From: Polyangiaceae bacterium
GTDB lineage: Bacteria > Myxococcota > Polyangia > Polyangiales > Polyangiaceae
Length of the DNA stretch: 26,401 nt
Reading direction: 5' to 3'
Assembly (NCBI GenBank): GCA_025936205.1
Contig: JAICTU010000054.1
Coordinates: 1 to 26,401 of the forward strand
Shown: in pieces, positions 15,234 to 22,065 of the stretch
Position numbering within the stretch: the first letter of the stretch is position 1
Layout of the letters: every line of letters starts with the position of its first letter
Program-made: the position numbers and the translations under genes
Notes under the pieces: generated by a model
Database searches by the model: none
What the model was told of the DNA's origin: nothing
The model's input: only the letters and a program-made list of their open reading frames with translations

Positions 15234-16085
15234 ATGAAAGCGGATCCCATCCTTTCTCCGAGAGGTTCGCGTATTCCGCGCATCCTCTACGGCACCGCGT
15301 GGAAGAAGGAGCGCACCGCCGCTCTGGTCGAGTGCGCGCTCACCGCCGGCTTTCGCGGAATCGATACCGCATGCCAGCCGAAGCATTACGACGAGGCCGG
15401 TGTCGGCAGGGGCGTTGCCGCTGCATTGCAGAGTGGCCTCCGGCGCGAGCAACTCTATCTCCAGACGAAGTTCACGGCGCTCGACGGCCAGGATGCGCGC
15501 CGTGTGCCCTACGATGCGAAGGCTCCCCTACCGGAGCAGGTGCGCCAGTCGTGCCGCGCCTCGCTCGCGAACCTGCAGACGACGTATCTCGATTGCGTGC
15601 TGCTGCACTCACCGATGGACACGCTGGAGCTCAGTTTGCAGGTCTGGCGCGAGCTGGAAGCGATCGCCGACAGCGGGGTGGTGCGCGAGCTCGGCATCAG
15701 CAACTGCTACCAGCTCGCCGAGCTCGAGGCGTTGTACGCCTCTGCGCGCATCAAGCCCCTGGTGCTGCAGAACCGTTTCTACGCCGAGACGGGCTACGAC
15801 CAGCAGCTGCGCCGCTTCTGTCGCGCCCACGGGATGCTGTACCAGAGCTTCTGGACGCTGACGGCGAACCCCAATATCTTGTCTCACCCGGACGTGCAGG
15901 CGCTCGCGCAGCGCCACGGCGTGACGCCCGCGCAGCTGTTTTTCCGCGGACTGACCCAGATCGGCATCGTGCCGCTCACCGGCACCAGCAGCGAGGAGCA
16001 CCTCCGCCAGGACCTCGGAATCTTCGAATTCGAGCTCGATCCGGCCGAGCTACGGAGCCTGACGGCTCGGTTTGGAGAAACATAA
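15234..16085 (+). CDS. Aldo/keto reductase
   Basis: A 283-residue cytoplasmic NAD(P)H-dependent oxidoreductase with a TIM barrel. The catalytic tetrad is Asp44 (GIDTA), Tyr52 (HYDE), Lys79 (LQTKF) and His125 (LLHSP). GISNCYQLAELEAL follows and PLVLQNRFYAETGYDQQLRRFCRAHGM corresponds to the usual 'NQ' region. The C-terminal cofactor loop GIVPLTGTSSEEHLRQDL is present where most members read IPG(T/S) or IPKS; here it is PLTGTSS. That group is common among AKRs similar to plant and fungal ones, whose substrate is often unknown. The ATG at 15234 begins the family's length; the frame is open upstream but that part is not conserved-looking. It is followed directly by the hipBA promoter, in the last bases after its stop. 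Confidence 0.9.
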   Translation: MKADPILSPRGSRIPRILYGTAWKKERTAALVECALTAGFRGIDTACQPKHYDEAGVGRGVAAALQSGLRREQLYLQTKFTALDGQDARRVPYDAKAPLPEQVRQSCRASLANLQTTYLDCVLLHSPMDTLELSLQVWRELEAIADSGVVRELGISNCYQLAELEALYASARIKPLVLQNRFYAETGYDQQLRRFCRAHGMLYQSFWTLTANPNILSHPDVQALAQRHGVTPAQLFFRGLTQIGIVPLTGTSSEEHLRQDLGIFEFELDPAELRSLTARFGET

Positions 16086-16087
16086 AC

Positions 16088-16115
16088 TTGATCAAAAACG
16101 ATCGATTGATATACT
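16088..16115 (+). promoter_or_regulatory. Promoter of hipBA with overlapping palindromes
   Basis: TTGATC (16088-16093) and TATACT (16110-16115) are separated by 16 bases in an unusually AT-rich stretch. The expected transcription start is about 16122-16123, at the hipB ATG itself. ATCAA (16091-16095) and TTGAT (16106-16110) form an inverted repeat around CGATCG (16099-16104), a likely site for autorepression by the antitoxin. Confidence 0.7.
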
Positions 16116-16122
16116 TTATGTA

Positions 16123-16488
16123 ATGTCAAAGCAGGCCGGCCCGCTGGCATCTTTGCCGCCTGTGGTCGCGGAGGCGCTGCGCCAGCTGGGCGAGAATCTC
16201 GCGCTCGCGCGCGTGCGGCGCAAGGAATCGCAGCGTGCCTGGGCCAAGCGCCTCGGTGTCTCCATCCCTACCCTGATTCGCATGGAGCAGGGCGAGCCGA
16301 GCGTGGCCATGGGCGTGTATGCCACGGCGCTCTGGCTGATCGGGCGTACCCCGGCGCTGCCCGCGCTCGCCGAGCCGAAGGAGGATCAGGGCGCGCTGGA
16401 GCTCGACCTGCGGCGCGCGTCCGAGCGCCGTGCGGTGCGCTCCGCGGCATCGATCCGCGGTCGCCTGGGCCGGGGGCAAAAGCCGTGA
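16123..16488 (+). CDS. hipB: HipB-like antitoxin, XRE-family DNA-binding protein
   Basis: A 121-residue helix-turn-helix protein. The XRE domain spans about residues 18-70: LGENLALARVRRKESQRAWAKRLGVSIPTLIRMEQGEPSVAMG, with the usual 'xxLGVSxxTLxRxEqG' recognition part. The C-terminal tail is basic and has Arg-rich helices (LRRASERRAVRSAASIRGRLGRG). Such proteins bind and neutralise the HipA kinase and repress their own promoter. The ATG at 16123 is chosen over a TTG at 16072 because the promoter lies between them; a transcript from it would start at or next to the ATG. The stop overlaps the hipA start by 4 bases (GTGA). Confidence 0.88.
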   Translation: MSKQAGPLASLPPVVAEALRQLGENLALARVRRKESQRAWAKRLGVSIPTLIRMEQGEPSVAMGVYATALWLIGRTPALPALAEPKEDQGALELDLRRASERRAVRSAASIRGRLGRGQKP

Positions 16489-17768
16489 GTGCCGGGCCTA
16501 CGAGCGCGGCGGCGCGCAGCGCCGGGAGCACTGGCGGCTACCAGCCGCGCGATCGCCTCTACCTGTGGTGGCTGGCGCAGCCCGCGCAGCCGGCGCTGGT
16601 GGGGCAGCTGGAGCTGGTGCGCGCAACGCGCGGCGTCTCGCTGCGCTACGCCGATCGCTGGGTCGAGCAGGGCTTCGCGCTCAGCGAGGACTTGCCGCTC
16701 TTGCGCGGGCAGGAGTTCTTGCCGCGTGAGCGGGACAGCGCTGCCGGCGCCGTCGACGATGCGCGGCCCGATCGCTGGGGCGAGCGCGTGATCCGCTTTC
16801 TCGACAAGCCGCCGCGCCTGTCGCTGATCGAGTATCTGTACTTCGCGGGCGACGATCGCTTCGGCGCGCTCGGGGTCTCGACCTCGGAGCAGGAGTATCT
16901 GCCGCGCCGGCTCGGGCCTCTGCCCACGCTCTCGGACACGGAGGCGATCTCGGAGCTGGTGCGCCACGTGCTCGCCAACGAGCCCGTCGCTCCGGAGCTG
17001 AAGCGCCTGATCTCGCCCGGCGTCACGCTCGGCGGTGCTCGCCCCAAGGCCCTGCTCGAGATCGCCGGTCAACAGTGGGTGGTGAAATTCGCGGACGGCG
17101 ATCCGATCGATGCGCCACTGATGGAACACGCCACGCTGACGCTGGCCGCGCGCGCGGATATCGCGGTGGCCCGCTCGCAGTCGATCCGCCTGACCGACGG
17201 CCACGCCGTGGCGGTCGAGCGCTTCGATCGCAAGGGCGGCGAGCGGCTGCACGCGCTCTCCGCCAAGGTGGCGCTCTCCGCCGCGGGCGAGAGCTACGGC
17301 TACCCGGAGCTGGCGCAGCTGTTGCGCCGCCGCGGCGTCGTCGCGGGCGATCGCAATGCCGCGCAGATGCGCGAGCTGTTCCGGCGCATGGTGTTCAACA
17401 TCCTGGTCGACAACACCGACGACCACGAGAAGAACCACGCGCTGCTCGTGGACGACGCGGGTCAATACGAGCTCTCACCTGCCTACGACGTGCTGCCCTC
17501 ACTGCAAGGCCTCGGCTATCAGCAGCTGCGGGTCGGCACCGATGCCGCCGACTCCACGCTCGATAACGCGCTGTCCATGTGCGGCCAGTTCGGCTTGAAG
17601 CGCCCGGCGGCGCAGGCGGAGATTCAGCGCGTGGCGCAGGTGGTGGCCGGCTGGCGCGAGCACTTCGCCGCCGCCGGCATGCGCGCGGGAGATCTGGAGC
17701 AGATCGCCGAGCACGTCGATCGCCCGTTCTTGCGCGACCAGCGCGAGGCGTTCGCGCGCAAGCCGTGA
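16485..17768 (+). CDS. hipA: HipA-family serine/threonine kinase toxin
   Basis: A 427-residue protein of the HipA kinase fold. The N-terminal HipA subdomain is at about 20-130 and ends in DDRFGALG. The glycine-rich loop GVTLGGARPKALL is at 179-191 and Lys201 (VVKF) is the usual ATP lysine. The catalytic loop is NTDDHEKN (310-317) and SPAYDVLP (331-338) carries the metal-binding Asp335. The E. coli HipA phosphorylates glutamyl-tRNA synthetase (GltX) and causes persistence; the target here is unknown. By eye, the E. coli autophosphorylated Ser150 corresponds to Thr181. It starts at GTG 16485 inside the hipB stop, so the two are translated together. Confidence 0.9.
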   Translation: MSAGPTSAAARSAGSTGGYQPRDRLYLWWLAQPAQPALVGQLELVRATRGVSLRYADRWVEQGFALSEDLPLLRGQEFLPRERDSAAGAVDDARPDRWGERVIRFLDKPPRLSLIEYLYFAGDDRFGALGVSTSEQEYLPRRLGPLPTLSDTEAISELVRHVLANEPVAPELKRLISPGVTLGGARPKALLEIAGQQWVVKFADGDPIDAPLMEHATLTLAARADIAVARSQSIRLTDGHAVAVERFDRKGGERLHALSAKVALSAAGESYGYPELAQLLRRRGVVAGDRNAAQMRELFRRMVFNILVDNTDDHEKNHALLVDDAGQYELSPAYDVLPSLQGLGYQQLRVGTDAADSTLDNALSMCGQFGLKRPAAQAEIQRVAQVVAGWREHFAAAGMRAGDLEQIAEHVDRPFLRDQREAFARKP

Positions 17769-17776
17769 GCTGCCGC

Positions 17777-18169
17777 TCAGCGGTCGTCGCGCGTGCCGTA
17801 GCCGCCGGTCTGCACGCGAGCCAGGTGCCCATCGACGAAGGTCAGGAAGCGGATGAAGCTCTGGCGACCAAAGTCGTAGGTCCAGTCGTCGATCACCACG
17901 TCGGTGGAACGCTCCACCGTGGTGTCGCACTGCGCGTTCGGCTCTCGTTCACGGCCGCAAGCCACGCGCACCCGCTGCCGCACCGTGCGCGTCTCGATGC
18001 GGTGCTGCGCGTCGTCGGGCTCGCCGCACAGCGAGCGAACCTGGTACAGCGTGTCACCCGTCGAGACGATGCGGCCGTTGCAGCGCAAACCATCCGCCTG
18101 CGCCCCAGAGGCGGTGAGCAGGAGCGCGCCGATGGCGGCCGCCACGCAGTCCGACGCACGAGGAAGCAT
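17777..18169 (-). CDS. DUF2845-type exported protein
   Basis: A 130-residue secreted protein. The signal peptide MLPRASDCVAAAIGALLLTASGAQA ends in a typical AQA cleavage site. The mature part DGLRCNGRIVSTGDTLYQVRSLCGEPDDAQHR has the family's 'C-x-G-x-x-v-x-x-G-(D/M)-x-x-x-x-V-x-x-x-CGxP' pattern of small periplasmic proteins. An Arg-rich, two-cysteine segment and a beta-rich end WTYDFGRQSFIRFLTFVDGHLARVQTGGYG follow. The WxYDFG and final G-x-Y-G are typical. The function is unknown. It is convergent with hipA, 8 bases from its stop, and divergent from the sigma-factor operon. Confidence 0.85.
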   Translation of the reverse strand: MLPRASDCVAAAIGALLLTASGAQADGLRCNGRIVSTGDTLYQVRSLCGEPDDAQHRIETRTVRQRVRVACGREREPNAQCDTTVERSTDVVIDDWTYDFGRQSFIRFLTFVDGHLARVQTGGYGTRDDR

Positions 18170-18334
18170 CAGCGCTATTTACCCCAATTTCGGGCCGACG
18201 CAGGTCACCATCCACCTACAGCAGGGCTGGACCGCGGCCGCCCAGGGGCCGCAGCGCTGATTTGGCCCATCACCCCGCCCTGATTTCCTCACCGATTGTG
18301 TACCCGTTGACCCGAATGCGGCGCTTCGTTCTTC

Positions 18335-18368
18335 AATCCATTGATTGCGGAGAATGAATCGGTTGATT
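18335..18368. promoter_or_regulatory. Twin AATC-N4-GATT operator-like element before the sigma-factor gene
   Basis: AATCCATTGATT (18335-18346) and AATCGGTTGATT (18357-18368) match at 10 of 12 positions, are 22 bp apart (two helical turns), and each is an inverted repeat AATC-N4-GATT. The second lies 10 bases before the sigma GTG start. A possible -35 (TTGACC, 18307-18312) lies upstream. Such an arrangement suggests a regulator binding site, but no partner is known. Confidence 0.5.
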
Positions 18369-18378
18369 CTGCTCGAGC

Positions 18379-18954
18379 GTGAAAGATCGAGAGGCGGAAG
18401 ATGAGCAATGGTCGACGCTGGCGCTGGAGGCTGCCCGCGGTCACGCGCCGTCGCTGCGTCAACTGGTCTCCTATCTGCTTCCGAGGGTACGAAACCTGGT
18501 GCGCTATTTGGTGAGAGGCGATCGAGACGTGGATGACCTCAGTCAGGATGCCCTGCTGTCCATCCTGCAAGGTCTGCCCGGCTACCGCGGCGAAGGCGCC
18601 TTCCGGTCGTGGGCGGACCGTGTGGTGGTGCGCCGCGTGTTTGCCTCGCGCAAGTCGGTCGCGCGCCGCCTGGAGTCTGCGGTCGATCCGAGCGACATCG
18701 CCGTCGATCCTTCGACCTTGCCCGATCGCTACTACGCACGCCGTCAGCTCGCGGCGGAGCTGGATGAGCTGCCCGATCCGCAGCGCGATGCGCTCGTGTT
18801 GCACTACGTACTCGGCATGACGGTCCCCGAGATGGGGGCAGAGCTCGGCGTGCCGGAAGAAACGGTGCGCAGCCGGCTGCGCCTGGGCCGCCAGCGGCTG
18901 CGCGCGCGGCTCGTCAGAGAGCCGAAGCAAAGCGGCGCCGGGGGGGCGGAATGA
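18379..18954 (+). CDS. ECF-type RNA polymerase sigma factor
   Basis: A 191-residue sigma-70-family protein with only regions 2 and 4, as in ECF sigmas. Region 2 is about residues 24-95, with the core GDRDVDDLSQDALLSILQGLPGYRGEGAFRSWADRVVVRRVF, the usual 'DxxDLxQeaflra' and 'FxxWl' elements. Region 4 is about 130-180: LPDPQRDALVLHYVLGMTVPEMGAELGVPEETVRSRLRLGRQRLRARL. The linker is DPSDIAVDPSTLPDRYYARRQLAAEL. The GTG start at 18379 has no strong ribosome binding site. The next gene starts in the sigma stop codon (ATGA). It is likely to be the head of a four-gene operon and to be held inactive by the membrane protein downstream, which is inference. Confidence 0.93.
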   Translation: MKDREAEDEQWSTLALEAARGHAPSLRQLVSYLLPRVRNLVRYLVRGDRDVDDLSQDALLSILQGLPGYRGEGAFRSWADRVVVRRVFASRKSVARRLESAVDPSDIAVDPSTLPDRYYARRQLAAELDELPDPQRDALVLHYVLGMTVPEMGAELGVPEETVRSRLRLGRQRLRARLVREPKQSGAGGAE

Positions 18955-19904
18955 CGCGCGACGATCTGCCGGGTGCTCCCGGGAGCGATGATCGGGAGAA
19001 CGGCGACGAAGCGTTCGACGGCTTGGAGCCGAATGATTTAGGTCCGGCGCCGCTGCCCTTGCTCGATGCCGAAACGGGCCCCGCTTCCGCGCTCTCGGAG
19101 CGGCAGCTGGCGCTGTTCGCCGACCGCATCGAGCGGCAGTTTCTGGTGCAGCGTGCGCGTCCGAAGTCGCGCCTGTCGCCCAAGCGCTTGCTGCTCGCGG
19201 GCGGTCTGTTTGCCGCCAGTGCCGCGGCCGCCGTGTACGTCGGCGTCGTGCGTCGCAGCGCGGATGTCGCGCCAATCGCGCCGAGCAGCGTTCCCGGGGC
19301 CCCGTCCGAGCCCGCGCCAACCGTGGTGTCCCCGCCGGAGCTCGCGCCTGCAGCACCGACGCCCCCCGTCGAAGCCGATCCCAACGACGAAGAGCGGCCG
19401 ACCGAACCAGCTCCGTCGGTGCCGACGCGATCGCCTCGGCCGCCCGAAACTCCCGCTTCTCCCTCGGCGGCGTCAGGAAAGCAGCCAGCCGCGGCCCGGA
19501 TCAGCGCAACCTCGCGCCAGAATGGTGCAGTCGCGGCCGATCGGCTTGCCGCCGCAAATAGCCTTCGTTCTCGCCATCGCTATCGCGAGGCGCTCGCCCT
19601 ATACTCGCAGGTAATCGAAATTGACCCGAGCGGCATCCAGGCGAGCGCGGCACGTGTGGCCGCTGCCGAGATGAAGCTCGAGCAATTCGGGGACATTGCA
19701 GGAGCCGAGCGCTTGTATCGAGAGGCAAAAACCCAAGGCGGTGAGCTGACCGCGGAAGCCCAGTTCGGGCTCTCGCAGGTGGCTCGCGCCCGCGGTGATG
19801 GCCCCGCAGAACGCCGCGCCCTGCAGGATTTTCTGGCGCGCCATCCGGAGAGCCCACTCGTCTCTGCGGCGCGGCGCCGTCTGAGTACGCTGGGGGCTGA
19901 ATGA
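18951..19904 (+). CDS. Single-span membrane protein with TPR tail, possible anti-sigma partner
   Basis: A 317-residue protein: an acidic cytoplasmic N-terminus (1-75), one transmembrane span (79-100, LLLAGGLFAASAAAAVYVGVV), a proline- and serine-rich linker (about 105-185), then a periplasmic region with TPR-like helices (from about 190: ANSLRSRHRYREALALYSQVIEIDP, ERLYREAKTQGGELTAEAQFGLSQVARARGDGPAERRALQDFLARHPESPLVSAARRRL). This orientation, a cytoplasmic head, one span and a sensor-like tail, is that of ECF anti-sigma factors, though no zinc or RskA/RseA-type anti-sigma domain was recognised. Its ATG overlaps the sigma stop by 4 bases, which favours a stoichiometric pair. It could equally be a structural scaffold. 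Confidence 0.85.
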   Translation: MTRDDLPGAPGSDDRENGDEAFDGLEPNDLGPAPLPLLDAETGPASALSERQLALFADRIERQFLVQRARPKSRLSPKRLLLAGGLFAASAAAAVYVGVVRRSADVAPIAPSSVPGAPSEPAPTVVSPPELAPAAPTPPVEADPNDEERPTEPAPSVPTRSPRPPETPASPSAASGKQPAAARISATSRQNGAVAADRLAAANSLRSRHRYREALALYSQVIEIDPSGIQASAARVAAAEMKLEQFGDIAGAERLYREAKTQGGELTAEAQFGLSQVARARGDGPAERRALQDFLARHPESPLVSAARRRLSTLGAE

Positions 19905-20593
19905 GGCGAGCGCGGTCCGTGGGCGGCTCGCCAGCGAGCCGAGGTAGTCGCCAGGCCTTGGGCATGTGGGCAAGCAGCTGCATGCTGGCCTGCTTGTGCG
20001 CCTGCTCGGGCTCCACGGACGTCGTCGGCGTGTTCGACGACAGCGCCGGCAACCAGCCCGGCAGCCCTCAGTCCACCCGGCAGAGCAGCGACACCACTCA
20101 GGCGCAGGAGCTGTCGGCCTCCGGCGCAAGCAATGACTCTGCGGGCGCTGCCGACGAAGTGCTGGTCGTCGCGGGCTTGCCCCTGCGCGACCGCGACTAC
20201 TCCGGCCCCACCTTCGAGTGGCCGCTCGGGATTCCGTTGCACGCCTTCTTCGCCGAAAGCAGCTGGCCCGCGCACCCGGGTCCGCCCGCGAACGTGGAGC
20301 GCAATGCCTTCGCACGCATGGGCGGGAACCTGCCCGATCAGCGGCGCGACGACGTGCGCTTCGTCGTCGCTTCCGAAGGACCCACCGCGGAGCGCCTGAT
20401 CGACGTGTTCGAGGCAGCGACCGCGTTCTTTGGTACTGAGCCACGCTCTCTGGTGCTGCGCGACGATTGGGGCGACGAGTACCTCGTCGTGCTCGGCACC
20501 ACCACGACCGATTGCATGAAGGCAGCCAGCCATCACAGCGGTCCCTGCGCGGAGCCGCCCTATTCCAACGATCCGAGCTTCGAAGCGCCTTGA
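19901..20593 (+). CDS. Lipoprotein of unknown function in the sigma-factor operon
   Basis: A 230-residue exported protein. The signal peptide carries a lipobox (LCAC, Cys35, or MLAC, Cys31). A low-complexity linker of Ser, Gly, Asn, Thr and Gln follows up to about residue 85. The folded domain (90-225) contains LPLRDRDYSGPTFEWPLGIPLHAFFAESSW, then RFVVASEGPTAERLIDVFEAATAFFGTEPRSLVLRDDWGDEYLVVLGTTTTDC; no family was recognised. The ATG overlaps the TPR protein's stop by 4 bases, so it is a translationally coupled member of the operon. Start at ATG 19901; a later ATG (19964) would shorten the signal peptide. Confidence 0.8.
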   Translation: MRRARSVGGSPASRGSRQALGMWASSCMLACLCACSGSTDVVGVFDDSAGNQPGSPQSTRQSSDTTQAQELSASGASNDSAGAADEVLVVAGLPLRDRDYSGPTFEWPLGIPLHAFFAESSWPAHPGPPANVERNAFARMGGNLPDQRRDDVRFVVASEGPTAERLIDVFEAATAFFGTEPRSLVLRDDWGDEYLVVLGTTTTDCMKAASHHSGPCAEPPYSNDPSFEAP

Positions 20594-20696
20594 GCGAAGC
20601 AGGGCGGCGCGGGCCGTTCTGCTGCTGCTTGGCGCGCTGCTGAGCTTCCTTTCTGGTACGGCGCGCGCGCAGACGCCGGACCCGCTGCGCATCCTG

Positions 20697-21977
20697 GTGC
20701 TGGAGGGCCCGACCTCCGAGTGGATCCGGCGCGTGCGCGGCCAGGTCAGTGATCTGCCCGTCGCGATCTCCACGCTGGCGCTGGTCGTGGCAGGGCAGCC
20801 CGAGCCGGAGCTCGCGCGTCAGCTGGGTCCGCTTGCCGAGCACCGCGACGCCGCGCTCGTGGCCTGGCTGATCAGCGATGAGAACGAGCTCGGGAGCACG
20901 CGCGTCGCGATCTGGTTCGCGCGCTCGGGCCGCTTCTTTTCGCGAGCGCTGGCCGGCCCCTGGCAACGGCTCTCGGCGAGCGACCGCTCCGGCGTACTGG
21001 AGATCGGCGCGCTCACGGTGCGCAGCGCGGTGCGCTCGTTGCTGCTCGATCCGACGGGGTCGGAGCCGTTCCGTGATGTCGAGCCAGCGCGGCCCGTCGC
21101 AGGCGCGAGCGGCGCGACGTCACCGAGCACAGCGACGATCGCGCCCAGCGTGGGAGTAGCGAGCGCCGCCGGCAACTCGACGGCCAGGGCACCCGGAGCT
21201 GAAGCGACGCCTGGCACCACTCCGGCGCCCGCCGCTGGTGTGCCGTCACCGACCCCGGGCGCTGCCGTGGCGAGCACGATCGGCAACGAAGCGGCGCGCA
21301 CCGCCGTGGTGACGGATCCATTGGGGGGCTCGGCGCCGGGCGACTCCGTGCTGCCTCAGGATAGGCCCATCGTAGTGACGCGGGAGCGACGTGAGGTGAC
21401 GACCGATCAACCGAGCGCGGAAGCCACGGGGTCGAGCGTCGCGCTCGCTCTCGACTGGAATGCCGAGCTCGGTGTGGTGGGTCAGCTGCCAGGGCCGCCC
21501 GGCTACGGATCGTTCGCTGCTGCGCTCGGATTGCACGCGCGGCATGGCGTCTGGGGTGCGCTGATCAGCGGTCAGCTCGGGCTGCCAGTCCACGCGCAGC
21601 TCGGACCGAGCGAGGTCCAGGTGGTGCAACACGCTGTGCTCGCCGAGGGACAGTATCTGCGCTGGAACACGGGGATGTGGAGTTTTGGTCCACTGGCGCG
21701 TGCGGGCCTCAGTCTTGCGCGGCGAGAGACGGTCGCGGGTGACCCGGGGCTCGACGCCGCAGAGGCGAAGTGGTTCAGCTCGCTGCGGTTAGGGCTCGGT
21801 TGGGCGAGCGAGCTGCGCTGGAGCGAGCACTTCGGCGCCACGCTGCGCGGCGTTCTGCACTGGGACCCGATGCGTCATTCGTACGCAGTCGTGGACCAGA
21901 ATGAACAGGTGCTGGCTCGTGCGGAGCCCTGGGCCGTCCAGCCGTCGCTGGAACTGTGCGCAAATTGGTACTGGTAA
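20697..21977 (+). CDS. Exported protein with predicted beta-barrel C-terminus
   Basis: The protein from GTG 20697 has 426 residues. The N-terminal domain (LEGPTSEWIRRVRGQVSDLPVAISTLALVVAG...) is followed by a linker rich in Ala, Pro and Thr (about 125-240), then a C-terminal region of about 180 residues with alternating hydrophobic strands: VALALDWNAELGVVGQL, LGLHARHGVWGALISGQLGL, YLRWNTGMWSFGPLARAGLSL, LRLGLGWASELRWSEHFGATLRGVLHW, ending in SLELCANWYW. The final aromatic residue is the usual outer-membrane beta-barrel signal. In the same frame, bases 20595-20696 encode a signal peptide-like stretch (AVLLLLGALLSFLSGTARAQ) that no canonical start codon reaches, so the true start is probably further upstream. 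It completes the sigma-factor operon. Confidence 0.8.
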   Translation: MLEGPTSEWIRRVRGQVSDLPVAISTLALVVAGQPEPELARQLGPLAEHRDAALVAWLISDENELGSTRVAIWFARSGRFFSRALAGPWQRLSASDRSGVLEIGALTVRSAVRSLLLDPTGSEPFRDVEPARPVAGASGATSPSTATIAPSVGVASAAGNSTARAPGAEATPGTTPAPAAGVPSPTPGAAVASTIGNEAARTAVVTDPLGGSAPGDSVLPQDRPIVVTRERREVTTDQPSAEATGSSVALALDWNAELGVVGQLPGPPGYGSFAAALGLHARHGVWGALISGQLGLPVHAQLGPSEVQVVQHAVLAEGQYLRWNTGMWSFGPLARAGLSLARRETVAGDPGLDAAEAKWFSSLRLGLGWASELRWSEHFGATLRGVLHWDPMRHSYAVVDQNEQVLARAEPWAVQPSLELCANWYW

Positions 21978-22013
21978 GAGCAAGTGAAGAAACGACGCTG
22001 ACCCGATCCCCCG

Positions 22014-22022
22014 CCCCCCCCC
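22014..22022. repeat. Homopolymer of nine cytosines
   Basis: A run of nine C at 22014-22022, preceded by CCCCCG, lies in the gap before the CX6C lipoprotein gene. It is about 40 bases upstream of the start. Length could vary by slippage. Confidence 0.4.
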
Positions 22023-22065
22023 TCTATTGGTGCGTGAAGGGCCTGAAAGGAAACGGGAGCGTCAC

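Noticed and set aside
18307..18337. TTGACC with TTCAAT as a sigma-70 promoter for the ECF operon
   Set aside because: The spacing needed is 19 bases and the -10 is weak, so I mention it only as a possible -35 and do not call it.
19599..20966. A 455-residue minus-strand frame opposite the sigma operon
   Set aside because: Arg-rich composition and overlap with three coupled plus-strand genes show it is not coding.
22014..22022. The C9 run as a phase-variation switch for the lipoprotein
   Set aside because: It is upstream of the promoter-proximal part and outside any reading frame, and there is no second sequence to show variation. It is listed only as a repeat.
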